Assembly (NCBI RefSeq): GCF_003261635.1
Contig: NZ_QFXK01000009.1
Location: 372,001 to 436,000, forward strand
Direction of reading: 5' to 3'
Length of the DNA stretch: 64,000 bases
Source: Kribbella monticola
GTDB taxonomy: Bacteria > Actinomycetota > Actinomycetes > Propionibacteriales > Kribbellaceae
In this document: positions 34,460-42,509 of the stretch, piece by piece
How the letters are laid out: every line of letters starts with the position of its first letter
Numbering within the stretch: position 1 is the stretch's first letter
The notes under the pieces: model-generated
Told to the model about the DNA's origin: nothing
What the model saw: the letters and a program-made list of their open reading frames with translations, nothing else
The model's database searches: none
Program-made: the position numbers and the translations under genes

Positions 34460-36133
34460 TCAGACCAGATACCGATCGCCGGGGTGCAGGACGCGCAGCC
34501 AGCAGCAGCCGTAGGCTCCGACCGGGTGTCGGAGGGTGCCGTCGGTCTCCACCTCGGTGACCTTGCCGCTGAGGAGATCCGCGACCCGCAGGCCGGCCGC
34601 TGCGCCTTCCACCGCAAGCTTGACCTCGGTCGGCTCGGCGGCGAAGTTGTGCAGCGCGATGACCGTGCCGTCCTCGTAGTCGGACCGGTGGGCGAAGACC
34701 GAGGGGACACCCGGATCGAGGATCGTGCACTGGCCCCAGGACAGCTCCGGGCTCTCCCGGTAGCGCTGGATCAGCAACTTGATCCAGTTGTACAGCGAGT
34801 CCGGGTCGCGACGCTGGTCCGCGACGTTCACCGACTCCGCCGACAGCTCCCCTTCGACCATCGGCCGGAACAGCTCGTCCGGATCGGCCTCCGAGAAGCC
34901 ACCGTTCAGGCCCTTGGTCCATTGCATCGGCGTCCGGACCGCGTTCCGTCCTTCGATCTCCAGGTTCTCGCCCATACCGATCTCCTCGCCGTAGAACAGC
35001 ACCGGAGTCCCGGGCATGCTGAACAGCAGGCTGTAGACCATCTTGAGCCGGGCCTGGTCGTTGCCGAGCATGGTCGGCAACCGGCGGCGCAGCCCGCGGC
35101 CGTACAACTGCATGTTCTTGTCGGGTCCGAAGGCGTCGAAGACCTCCTGCTTCTCGTCGTCGGTGAGCTTGTCGAGGGTGAGTTCGTCGTGGTTGCGGAC
35201 GAAGGTTCCCCACTGCGCTTCTTCCGGCGGCACGGGCCGTTCGCGCAGCGCCTTCACCAGCTCGGCCGGTTCGGAGCGGGCCAGCGAGAGATAGAGCTTC
35301 TGCATACCGATGAAGTCGAAGCACATCGTGAGCTCGTCGCCGTCCTCGTCGCCGAAGAACCTGCGGGTGTCCTTGTACGGCAGGTTGACCTCACCGAGGA
35401 GCATCGCCTGGCCGTCGCGCCGGCCGAGGAAGGCCCGCAGATCGCGCAGGTAGTCATGGGGTCTCGGCAACCGGCCGGCGTCCTGCGCGCCCTTGGTGTC
35501 CAGCAGGAACGGCACCGCGTCGACCCGGAACCCCGACAGTCCGAGCTGCATCCAGAACCCGATGATCTTGAGGATCTCGTCGCGGACCGCCGGGTTCGCG
35601 ATGTCGAGATCGGGCTGCTGCTTGTAGAACTGGTGCAGGTAGTACTGGCCGGCCTGTTCGTCGTACTGCCACAGGCTGGTCTCCTTGTCCGGGAACACGA
35701 TGCCCTTGTCGGCGTCCGCCGGCGGCTCGTCGCGCCAGACGTACCAGTCCCGGTACGGCGACTGCCGCGACGCACGCGCGCTCTGGAACCACGGGTGCTG
35801 GTCGGAGGTGTGGTTCACCACCAGGTCGGCGATCACCCGGATGCCGCGGTCCTGGGCCAGCGTGATCAGCTCGACCAGGTCGCCGTGGGTGCCCAGTCGC
35901 GAGTCGACGCCGTAGAAGTCGGTGATGTCGTAACCGTCGTCGCGGTCCGGCGTCGGGTAGAACGGCATCAGCCACAAACAGGTGACCCCGAGCTCGGCCA
36001 GGTAGTCGATCCGCTGCGACAGGCCGCGGATGTCACCACGGCCGTCGCCGTCGGTGTCGAAGAACGTCTCGATGTCCAGGCAGTAGATGACAGCGTTCTT
36101 CCACCACAGGTCAGCAGTCTCGGTCAGCCTCAC
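34460..36133 (-). CDS. GH13 alpha-amylase family enzyme, trehalose-synthase-like
   Basis: This 557-residue enzyme starts DLWWKNAVIYCLDIETFFDT. GH13 motifs are VIADLVVNHTS (I), GFRVDAVPF with the nucleophile Asp (II), MLLGEVNLPY with the acid/base Glu (III) and FVRNHDELTL with the stabilising Asp (IV). NHDELTLDKL and the DRDDGYDITDFYGVD start resemble trehalose synthase more than amylase. The C-terminal beta domain ends near residue 555. The start GTG overlaps the stop of the LLM gene upstream by 4 bp (GTGA). No signal peptide, so it is intracellular; maltose/trehalose conversion is likely but not shown. Confidence 0.93.
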   Translation of the reverse strand: MRLTETADLWWKNAVIYCLDIETFFDTDGDGRGDIRGLSQRIDYLAELGVTCLWLMPFYPTPDRDDGYDITDFYGVDSRLGTHGDLVELITLAQDRGIRVIADLVVNHTSDQHPWFQSARASRQSPYRDWYVWRDEPPADADKGIVFPDKETSLWQYDEQAGQYYLHQFYKQQPDLDIANPAVRDEILKIIGFWMQLGLSGFRVDAVPFLLDTKGAQDAGRLPRPHDYLRDLRAFLGRRDGQAMLLGEVNLPYKDTRRFFGDEDGDELTMCFDFIGMQKLYLSLARSEPAELVKALRERPVPPEEAQWGTFVRNHDELTLDKLTDDEKQEVFDAFGPDKNMQLYGRGLRRRLPTMLGNDQARLKMVYSLLFSMPGTPVLFYGEEIGMGENLEIEGRNAVRTPMQWTKGLNGGFSEADPDELFRPMVEGELSAESVNVADQRRDPDSLYNWIKLLIQRYRESPELSWGQCTILDPGVPSVFAHRSDYEDGTVIALHNFAAEPTEVKLAVEGAAAGLRVADLLSGKVTEVETDGTLRHPVGAYGCCWLRVLHPGDRYLV

Positions 36134-37098
36134 AGTGCGCTCACTTCCAGTTGGGGGAGGACCTTCTCGCCGAACACGTCGATGAACTCCGACTGCTCGC
36201 GCCCGACGTGGTGCAGAAAGATCGCGTCGAAGCCGAGGCCGGCGTACGCGTTCAGCCACTCGGCGTGCTGGGCCGGCTCGGACGACACCCGTACCGCCTG
36301 CCGCATCGCCTCCGGCGGCACGTGCTCGGCCGCCTGGTCGAACGCTTCGGCCGAGTCGACGTCCCAGCACAGCGGCGGCGCGAAGACGTTGGTCCGCCAT
36401 TGGTCGTGGGCGATCCGGAGGGCGCGGTCCTCGTCGTCGGCGTAGCTCAGATGGACCTGCAGGCAGACCTTCCCGCGTCCACCGTTCTCCTTGTACGCCG
36501 AGATCATCTGACGTAGGTGGTCTTCCTCGGCGGCGACGGTGATCAGCCCGTCGGCCCAGCCGGCGCACCACTTCGCCGTACTGGTGGAGACCGCGGCGGC
36601 GAGGAGTGGGGGTGGCTCGGTCGGCAGGGTCCACAGCCGGGCGCGGTCGACAGTCACGAGTCCTTCGTGGCTCACTTCGTCGCCCTGCAAGAGCTTCCGG
36701 ATCACCTGGACCGACTCCTCGAGGCGCTGGTTGCGCAGCTCCTTGCGAGGCCATGGGCCGCCGGTGATGTGCTCGTTGCTGGCTTCGCCGGTTCCCAGGG
36801 CGGCCCAGAAGCGGCCGGGGTACATCGAAGCCAGCGTGCCGATCGCCTGCGCGATGATCGCCGGGTGGTACCGCTGACCTGGTGCGTTGACCACGCCGAA
36901 CGGGAGTCCGGTCGCCTGCAGCGCGGCGCCGAGCCACGACCAGGCGAAGCCGGACTCTCCCTGGCGCACACTCCACGGGCTGAAGTGGTCCGAGCACATC
37001 GCTGCCGTGAAGCCCGCTTGCTCGGCGCGCACCACCGCTTGCAGCAGGTCGGCGGGCGGGACCTGTTCATGAGAGGCGTGGAAGCCGTAGGCGGTCAT
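36130..37098 (-). CDS. LLM-class FMN-dependent oxidoreductase (TIGR03885-like)
   Basis: This 322-residue protein is of the luciferase-like family (YGFHASHEQVPPADLLQAVVRAE, SDHFSPWSV, GRFWAALGTGEASNEHITGG, SSEPAQHAEWLNAYAGLGFD). I assign it to the probable non-F420 flavin oxidoreductase branch, from memory of the TIGR03885 pattern. Its end is translationally coupled to the GH13 gene by a 4-bp overlap, so the pair probably works on the same glucoside or is expressed in fixed ratio. 38 nt separate it from the MAPEG gene upstream. Confidence 0.82.
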   Translation of the reverse strand: MTAYGFHASHEQVPPADLLQAVVRAEQAGFTAAMCSDHFSPWSVRQGESGFAWSWLGAALQATGLPFGVVNAPGQRYHPAIIAQAIGTLASMYPGRFWAALGTGEASNEHITGGPWPRKELRNQRLEESVQVIRKLLQGDEVSHEGLVTVDRARLWTLPTEPPPLLAAAVSTSTAKWCAGWADGLITVAAEEDHLRQMISAYKENGGRGKVCLQVHLSYADDEDRALRIAHDQWRTNVFAPPLCWDVDSAEAFDQAAEHVPPEAMRQAVRVSSEPAQHAEWLNAYAGLGFDAIFLHHVGREQSEFIDVFGEKVLPQLEVSAL

Positions 37099-37136
37099 GC
37101 CTCCCCGTGCCCCGACGCCGCCGGTCGTACACGGGG

Positions 37137-37535
37137 TCACATGACGGCGATGGCTGTGACACCGAGCGTGATGCCGACCAGATAAGTACCCAGGGCGCCG
37201 ACGTCGCGCAGGGGGCCGTGCGTGGCAAGGGTCTTCGACGTGAGCATTCCGGCGGCGTGCACCGTCCGCACCACCAAAGCGGCGACGGCGAGCGCGTCGA
37301 CCCACCAGCTGTCCGACAGCGCGGAGCAGACCAGCACCAGGACGATCATGGTCGGGATGTACTCCGCGGCGTTGCCGTGCGCCCGGATCGCGATCAGCAA
37401 ACGGTCGGCAGGATCGGTCGGTTGTTGGTTGCCGCCCTTCGAGCCGATGATCGCGCGGTGCCGCGTGACGTTGGCGCCGAGCAGGAACAGCAGGATGCCC
37501 ATCAAGGCGATGGAGATGATGGTGACGGTACTCAT
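37137..37535 (-). CDS. MAPEG-family membrane protein
   Basis: This 132-residue protein has four membrane spans and the MAPEG pattern: LFLLGANVTRHRAIIG, then AIRAHGNAAEYIPTMIVLV (the conserved RAHxNxxEY motif) and RTVHAAGMLTSK. MAPEG members are glutathione-dependent transferases or peroxidases in eukaryotes and some bacteria. Here it starts inside the stop of gshB (ATGA overlap) and follows a glutamate-cysteine ligase, so glutathione use is likely. The substrate is unknown. Confidence 0.9.
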   Translation of the reverse strand: MSTVTIISIALMGILLFLLGANVTRHRAIIGSKGGNQQPTDPADRLLIAIRAHGNAAEYIPTMIVLVLVCSALSDSWWVDALAVAALVVRTVHAAGMLTSKTLATHGPLRDVGALGTYLVGITLGVTAIAVM

Positions 37536-38503
37536 GTCAGAACTCCTAGGGTCGATTCGGTCAGCTTGCGCACCATCGCTCGGCTGAGCTGGGTGCCGAG
37601 CAGGGCATCGGTCTTGTGCATGCCGCCGGGACAGGTCACGTTGACCTCGATCAGCCGGCCGCCGATGACATCGAGGCCGGCGATCGCGAGACCGTGCCGG
37701 CGCAGGTGCGGCCGGAGGGCGGCGACGATCGCCTGATCGGCGTCGTCGATCCCGGCGACCGCGACCGGCGGTCCGATGCGGAAGTCGTCGGCCGACGGGC
37801 GACGCAGTACCGCGCCGACGATGTCGCCGTCGAGCAGGAACAGCCGCTTGTTGCCGTGCTCGACAGCGGGGAGGTACTGCTGGGCGATCACCTGACGACG
37901 GCCGCCGTGAGTGGCCGACTCCAGCAACGCGGTGGCCGCGTGGTCGTCGCCGATCAGCCAGACGTCGAGCCCCGCGAAACCGTCGACCGGCTTGACCACC
38001 GCAGTACCAACTCTGGCCACGAAGTCGCGCAGACCGGACAGCCCGGCGCCTACGTACGTCGGTGGGCAGAGCTCCGGGAACCGCAGCGCGATCAGCTTCT
38101 CGTGCATCGCCCGGACACCCTCCGGCCGGTTGACCACGCGGGTGCCCGCTGCCTCGACCAGATCCAGCAGGTACGTCGTGTGCAGGTACCGCTGGTCGAC
38201 CGGCGGATCGATGCGCAGGTGCACCAGGTCGAAGCGGGCCGCGTCGACAACGGTCCGGTCGGCTTCGTCCCACCAGATCGGGTCGACCACCCAGCGATGA
38301 TCGCCGGCCGCGCAGTGCCGCGGACGGAGGCGGATCCGGCGAGCGTGGACGAGAACGTTGCCGTCGGCAACCGCCAGGTCGCTCGGTTCACAGCACCAGA
38401 CCTCTAGGCCTAGGTCTTGGGTAGCGCTCATCAGGCCGATACTGGCGTCGACGTCGGCCCGCAAACCGCCGAGCGGGTCGGTGACGAACAGCACGGCGTT
38501 CAT
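37532..38503 (-). CDS. gshB: Glutathione synthetase (ATP-grasp), GshB type
   Basis: This 323-residue protein aligns with E. coli GshB by pattern. It has an N-terminal substrate domain (FVTDPLGGLRADVDASIGLM), the Lys of the ATP-grasp loop in AVVKPVDGFAGLDVWL, QQYLPAVEHGNKRLFLLDGD (GDKRxLLxDGE equivalent) and AGLDVIGGRLIEVNVTCPGG (metal-binding E and N). It would join glycine to gamma-glutamylcysteine. Four-bp overlaps with its neighbours on both sides couple it to the ligase and the MAPEG gene. Glutathione synthesis is rare in actinobacteria, which usually make mycothiol. Confidence 0.88.
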   Translation of the reverse strand: MNAVLFVTDPLGGLRADVDASIGLMSATQDLGLEVWCCEPSDLAVADGNVLVHARRIRLRPRHCAAGDHRWVVDPIWWDEADRTVVDAARFDLVHLRIDPPVDQRYLHTTYLLDLVEAAGTRVVNRPEGVRAMHEKLIALRFPELCPPTYVGAGLSGLRDFVARVGTAVVKPVDGFAGLDVWLIGDDHAATALLESATHGGRRQVIAQQYLPAVEHGNKRLFLLDGDIVGAVLRRPSADDFRIGPPVAVAGIDDADQAIVAALRPHLRRHGLAIAGLDVIGGRLIEVNVTCPGGMHKTDALLGTQLSRAMVRKLTESTLGVLT

Positions 38504-39585
38504 GCGACGAGCTCCAGATTCGGGAGCTGCGCGAGTTCGCGGCCGCGGCTTGCGATGCCTGGGTCGCCGGCGGCTGCTGCGCGCCAGTGGTCGGCCAGGT
38601 GGGGGAGTTCGGGCTCCAGTGCCCGGAGCGTACGGCGGCGGAGGTCGTCGTCGTACATCAGGTTTGCCAGAGCCGTGACGACTGGTGCGACTGCGGTGGG
38701 TTCCTGGGCGTCGAGGAAGCGGACTTCCAGGTAGGTGGTGCGCGGGCGGACGGGTGGGAAGAGGGTGCTCAAGTGCTCGGCTGGTCCGTCGGTGAAAGGG
38801 GTCGCGTGGGCGGCGAAGGCGATGTAGGCCGGGATCGGGGAAGTGCTGGGGTGGTCGGGCAGCAGGCGGTTGTCGAAGCCTGTCCGGTCGGGGTCGACGT
38901 TCAGCCAGGTGGTGAGTCTGCCTTCGTGGCCGGCGCTTCTGGCGAAGGCGGCGGCCAGGAACGGGGCGGCGAGATTGAGGACTCGCCACTGTTCGGCGCC
39001 TGCGTCTCCGGGCCACCAGTCCAGGCAGATCTGGGTGGACGCGGTTCGGCGCATCATCCGTCGTCCGGCCGGGCCGATCGTGTCGAAGTGGGTTTGCATC
39101 GCGACGTACCGCGGAGTCGTCAACTGCAGTGGGACGTTCTGGCGCGGGTCGCAGGGGATCGCGTCGAGGCGGATCCCGGCTGCGCCCAGGTGCCGCCGGA
39201 GGTCATCGGTGAGAACGCCGAGAAGACGCGTGATCGCCGCCGATCCGGCCACACACGGCAAACTCAACTCGACCTGCCCCCCGGGCTCGAAACTCAAATA
39301 CGCCGCAGCTCCGGTTGAAGGGCGGACCGGCTGGGTGATGGGTGCGCTGGTTGACCCGCCGGCCGACTGCGTCGGTGGGGTGGTGGGTGCGCCGGTTGGA
39401 CGGCGTACCGGCTGGGACGGCGTCGTGGTGGGGGTTCCGGCAGTCCGGCGTACCAGGTCGATGGGGCCGGGGAGGCCGCTGGTGTCGGTGGTGATGAACT
39501 CCTGTTCGATCGCTACCCGGGTGGTGCGGTGACGGGCTCGGGTGAAGAGGCCGGTGACCAGCCGGGGTTGCTCCTTGGTGTCCAT
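38500..39585 (-). CDS. Glutamate-cysteine ligase family 2 protein (EgtA/GshA-like)
   Basis: This 361-residue protein has the GCS2 pattern: an N-terminal EQEF (family Glu), then FEPGGQVELSLPC, STQICLDWW, LTTWLNVDPDRTGFD and TYLEVRFLDAQEPT. It would make gamma-glutamylcysteine, the precursor of glutathione and also of ergothioneine (EgtA). Because gshB follows with a 4-bp overlap, glutathione is the likelier product. Residues 46-92 are an odd Thr/Pro-rich insert of about three 15-residue repeats, lacking in the family. AGGGGGAACG precedes the ATG. Divergent from a MarR gene. Confidence 0.85.
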   Translation of the reverse strand: MDTKEQPRLVTGLFTRARHRTTRVAIEQEFITTDTSGLPGPIDLVRRTAGTPTTTPSQPVRRPTGAPTTPPTQSAGGSTSAPITQPVRPSTGAAAYLSFEPGGQVELSLPCVAGSAAITRLLGVLTDDLRRHLGAAGIRLDAIPCDPRQNVPLQLTTPRYVAMQTHFDTIGPAGRRMMRRTASTQICLDWWPGDAGAEQWRVLNLAAPFLAAAFARSAGHEGRLTTWLNVDPDRTGFDNRLLPDHPSTSPIPAYIAFAAHATPFTDGPAEHLSTLFPPVRPRTTYLEVRFLDAQEPTAVAPVVTALANLMYDDDLRRRTLRALEPELPHLADHWRAAAAGDPGIASRGRELAQLPNLELVA

Positions 39586-39601
39586 CGTTCCCCCTGATAC
39601 C

Positions 39602-39639
39602 GTAAGGTTTCCTGTCGAAATAATGGAAGGAATCCTTAC
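39602..39639. promoter_or_regulatory. MarR operator, GTAAGGnTTCCT-N14-AGGAATCCTTAC
   Basis: Arms 39602-39613 and 39628-39639 match as an inverted repeat at 11 of 12 positions. The right arm ends 3 nt before the marR ATG and the left lies 17 nt from the ligase ATG. Each half is itself near-palindromic (AAGG-TCCT). Natural site for the adjacent MarR protein to control itself and the glutathione-type operon. Confidence 0.75.
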
Positions 39640-39642
39640 AAG

Positions 39643-40125
39643 ATGTCAAGGGGTGAGCTTCCCAGGCTCGGCCGCAAGCCGCTGGTCGCGCTGATGGACC
39701 GGGCGAACCGCGCGCTGCAGGCCGACATGGTGCAGACCGCGCACCGGCGTGGTCACCCGGAGCTGAAGGCTGCCCACAACTACGTCTTCTCGACGCTGTC
39801 CGAGAACGGCTCGCGGGCCGCGGACATGGCGGTCCGGGCCGGGGTGACGCGGCAGTCGATGGGGGAGGTGATCCGCGAGATGGTCGACCTCGGCATTCTC
39901 GAGATGCGCCCGGATCCCGAGGACCGGCGGGCCAAGCTCGTCACCTACACCGAGCACGGCCGCTGGATCGCAGGACACGGCCGCGAGCGCCTGATCGAGC
40001 TCGAGGACCGGTTCGCCGAGGAGTTCGGTCCGGAGCAGTACGACATCGCCCGCGACGTCATCGGCCGGATCGCGGGGCTTCTCGATCGCTGGTCCGAAGA
40101 AGACCACGAAGAAGAAACCGCCTGA
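39643..40125 (+). CDS. MarR-family regulator of the glutathione-type operon
   Basis: This 160-residue protein has a MarR-type winged helix: AHNYVFSTLSENGSRAADMA, then VTRQSMGEVIREMVDLGILEM with the wing RPDPEDRRAKLVTYTEHGR. It faces the seven-gene minus-strand run across 57 bp holding a strong inverted repeat. It probably represses the glutathione-type/dehalogenase set until an electrophile or its conjugate is bound. No Cys residues stand out for redox sensing. Confidence 0.88.
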   Translation: MSRGELPRLGRKPLVALMDRANRALQADMVQTAHRRGHPELKAAHNYVFSTLSENGSRAADMAVRAGVTRQSMGEVIREMVDLGILEMRPDPEDRRAKLVTYTEHGRWIAGHGRERLIELEDRFAEEFGPEQYDIARDVIGRIAGLLDRWSEEDHEEETA

Positions 40126-40128
40126 AAG

Positions 40129-40893
40129 TCAGTGGAGGTCTTCGGAGAGGGATTTGGCTGCCTCGGTGAGGAGGGGGACTGCGCGGCTGACCAGGGTTTC
40201 GGTCATTCGGCCGGCTGGGCCTGAGATGGAGATGGCCAGCCGGGACGGTACGTCGGGCACCGGTACGGCGACGCAGCGGACGCCGACTTCCTGCTCTCCC
40301 TCGTCGGTGGCGTAGCCCTGCTCCTGGGTGCCCTGCACCTGCGTCATGAACGCGTCCGGATCGGTGATCGTGTTCTCGGTGTGCTTGGGCATGCCGGTGC
40401 GCTGGAGGAGTTCGCGGACCTCGCTCTCCGGTAGCTGCGAGAAGATCGCCTTGCCGACCGCCGTACAGTGCGGGAGGACGCGGCGCCCCACCTCGGTGAA
40501 CATCCGCATCGAGTGTCGCGACGGGACCTGCGCGAGGTACACGATCTGGTCGCCGTCGAGCATCGCCATGTTGGCCGACTCGCCGAGTTCGTCGACCAGA
40601 TGCGCCAGGTGCGGGCGGGCCCAGACGCTCAGCATCCGCGAGGAACTCTCACCCAGCCGCACCAACTTCGGCCCGAGAACGTACTGCCGAGAGGGCTCCT
40701 GCCGCAGGTATCCGAGGTCGACGAGCGTGCGGACCAGCCGGTGGATCGTCGGCAACGGCAGTCCGGACGCGGTGGCCAACTGGGACAGCCCCAGCATCCC
40801 GCCGGCGTCGGCCATCACCTCGAGCAGCCCGAACGCGCGCTCGATGGACTGCACGCTGCCGGAGCGACTCTTGCTGCCGGTCTCTTCGGTCAC
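40129..40893 (-). CDS. IclR-family regulator (AllR-like)
   Basis: This 254-residue protein has the IclR HTH at residues 15-75 (VQSIERAFGLLEVMADAGGM, LSQLATASGLPLPTIHRLVRTLVDLGY). The effector domain has SRHSMRMFTEVGRRVLPHCTAVGKAIF and EEQGYATDEGEQEVGVRCVAVPV-type residues, a form typical of actinobacterial AllR/purine-glyoxylate regulators. It is divergent from the DUF6986 gene, and matching boxes occur at the glyoxylate operon 14 kb away, so it is the probable allantoin/glyoxylate regulator. Confidence 0.9.
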   Translation of the reverse strand: MTEETGSKSRSGSVQSIERAFGLLEVMADAGGMLGLSQLATASGLPLPTIHRLVRTLVDLGYLRQEPSRQYVLGPKLVRLGESSSRMLSVWARPHLAHLVDELGESANMAMLDGDQIVYLAQVPSRHSMRMFTEVGRRVLPHCTAVGKAIFSQLPESEVRELLQRTGMPKHTENTITDPDAFMTQVQGTQEQGYATDEGEQEVGVRCVAVPVPDVPSRLAISISGPAGRMTETLVSRAVPLLTEAAKSLSEDLH

Positions 40894-40917
40894 TGTGGTC
40901 CACCTTGTCCTCGAGGC

Positions 40918-40932
40918 TTCCGGATCACGGAA
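40918..40932. promoter_or_regulatory. IclR box 1, TTCCG-GATCA-CGGAA
   Basis: A perfect inverted repeat of 5-bp arms sits 25 nt before the iclR start. On the minus strand it directly abuts a -10-like TAAACT (40937-40932). An autoregulatory site is likely. Confidence 0.65.
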
Positions 40933-40963
40933 GTTTACCCTCAGATAGTGGAAGCGCGAATGC

Positions 40964-40993
40964 TTGCGACTTCCGTAATACAGATACTAGTAT
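40964..40993 (+). promoter_or_regulatory. Promoter of the DUF6986 gene
   Basis: TTGCGA (40964-40969) and TAGTAT (40988-40993) form -35 and -10 hexamers with an 18-bp spacer. They are 29 nt upstream of the GTG at 41022, so the leader is short. The IclR boxes overlap the spacer and -10. Confidence 0.55.
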
Positions 40994-41006
40994 CCGCATT
41001 ACGAAA
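40971..41006. promoter_or_regulatory. IclR box pair (21 bp apart) at the DUF6986 promoter
   Basis: Two 15-nt boxes: TTCCG-TAATA-CAGAT at 40971-40985 and, at 40992-41006, ATCCG-CATTA-CGAAA (reverse: TTTCG-N5-CGGAT). The whole is an inverted repeat matching at 14 of 17 arm positions. The start-to-start distance is 21 bp, identical to that of the pair at 55300-55335. Confidence 0.65.
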
Positions 41007-41021
41007 TCCCGAGGATATGAG

Positions 41022-42284
41022 GTGCGGTCCGCCGTGGAAGATGCACTCCTTGCCGAACTGGATCGGCGGCTCGCCGAAGCCGACACCGAGCTCGCCACGC
41101 TGTACCCGGGAGACCGGGGCGTCCGGCAACCCGTCCATACCGTCTATGTGCCGGCCGACAAGTTCCACGCCGGCACGGTCGGTGAGTGGGCCACGGCAGC
41201 TCGTGCCGCGCTCAGCACACATGGCGGCTCGCCGACGGAGCTCGCCGAGGCGCTGGAGTTGCCCCCGGAGCTGGCCGACGAGGTCTACGAACGGGTGCAC
41301 GCGAAGCTGGAGAGCGAGCCGATCGAGGATCTGCGGATCGACTTCGAGGACGGCTACGGGACCAGGCCGGACGAGCAGGAGGACGCTGCGGCAGTCGACG
41401 CGGCGCGAGCCCTGGCGGACCTGGTGAAGACTGCCGAAGCTCCGCCGTACCACGGGCTTCGGATCAAGTCGCTCGAGGCGCCCAGTCGCCGGCGCGGTGT
41501 GCGGACGCTCGACTTGTTCGTCGGTGAATTGGCTGGTGCCGGTGCATTGACGGACGGATTCGTCATCACGCTCGCCAAAGTTACGTCGGTGGAGCAGATC
41601 GAGGCGATGGTGCTCGTGCTCGACTCGATCGAGAAAGCTCATGGGGTGCCGGCGGGTTCGCTCAAGTTCGAGATCCAGGTGGAGACGCCGCAGGCGATTC
41701 TCGGCGCGGACGGGACGACGCCGCTGGGCCGGATGATCCGGGCCGGCGCGGGCCGGGTGACCGGGCTGCACTACGGCACCTATGACTACTCGGCTTCGCT
41801 CGGCGTCGCAGCGGCGTACCAGAGCATGGAGCATCCGGTCGCCGATCATGCCAAGGACGTGATGCAACTGGCCGCGGCAGGTACGGGCGTCTTCGTCTGC
41901 GACGGCTCGACCAATGTCCTCCCGATCGGCGATCGCTCAGCGGTGCACGCTGCCTGGCGGCTTCACCTGCGGCTGGTACGCCGCTCGCTCGCGCGCGGCA
42001 TCTACCAGGGCTGGGACATGCACCCCGCCCAGCTCCCGAGCCGCTACGTCGCCACCTACCTCTTCTACCGCGAGGGCCTCATGTCTGCCGCCGCAAGACT
42101 GCGCGCGTACGTCGACGGCGGCGACTCCGGCTACCTGGACGAACCCGCCACCGCAGCAGCCCTGGCCGGCTACCTCCTCCGAGCCCTCGACTGCGGCGCC
42201 CTCGACCACACCGAACTGCACGACCTCATCGGCATAGACACCCCCACCTTGGCCAAACTCGCCCGCCGCCCCCTCCGCCCCTAA
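41022..42284 (+). CDS. DUF6986 family protein, HpcH/CitE-like aldolase fold
   Basis: This 420-residue protein belongs to the phosphoenolpyruvate/pyruvate (HpcH/CitE) fold. Metal-site motifs are LRIDFEDGYG and KFEIQVETPQ; GLHYGTYDYSASLG and QGWDMHPAQLPSRY look like active-site loops. Family function is undefined (DUF6986). The reaction may be a glyoxylate-acetyl-CoA condensation (malate-synthase-like) or a lyase, by analogy with CitE-like malate synthases. The IclR boxes upstream tie it to glyoxylate/allantoin metabolism. GTG at 41022 follows GAGG by 7 nt. Confidence 0.78.
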   Translation: MRSAVEDALLAELDRRLAEADTELATLYPGDRGVRQPVHTVYVPADKFHAGTVGEWATAARAALSTHGGSPTELAEALELPPELADEVYERVHAKLESEPIEDLRIDFEDGYGTRPDEQEDAAAVDAARALADLVKTAEAPPYHGLRIKSLEAPSRRRGVRTLDLFVGELAGAGALTDGFVITLAKVTSVEQIEAMVLVLDSIEKAHGVPAGSLKFEIQVETPQAILGADGTTPLGRMIRAGAGRVTGLHYGTYDYSASLGVAAAYQSMEHPVADHAKDVMQLAAAGTGVFVCDGSTNVLPIGDRSAVHAAWRLHLRLVRRSLARGIYQGWDMHPAQLPSRYVATYLFYREGLMSAAARLRAYVDGGDSGYLDEPATAAALAGYLLRALDCGALDHTELHDLIGIDTPTLAKLARRPLRP

Positions 42285-42389
42285 CCGACGCCGCCCCGCC
42301 CCGCCGCCCCTCCGTCACCCGGCCGGTCCTCTGTCACCCCGCCCCACCCCCCGGCCGGCATCGGAGCCGTCCGGCGGTGGGGTCCACTT

Positions 42390-42416
42390 CTCGTGGTGGG
42401 GTAACCCCACCACGAG
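42390..42416. terminator. Perfect 13-bp inverted repeat between convergent genes
   Basis: CTCGTGGTGGGGT (42390-42402) and its reverse complement (42404-42416) surround a single central A. It lies in the 225-bp gap between the DUF6986 and 8-oxoguanine deaminase stops, and probably ends transcription from both sides. The rest of the gap is C-rich without a gene. Confidence 0.65.
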
Positions 42417-42509
42417 GAGTCATCCCCTCTTTGTGGCGGGTGGGGGTCGCGGGCGTGGGAGCAGCCGCCTTGGCCGGGTGGGGGCAGGGCGGCTGCGGGT
42501 GGAAGTGGG

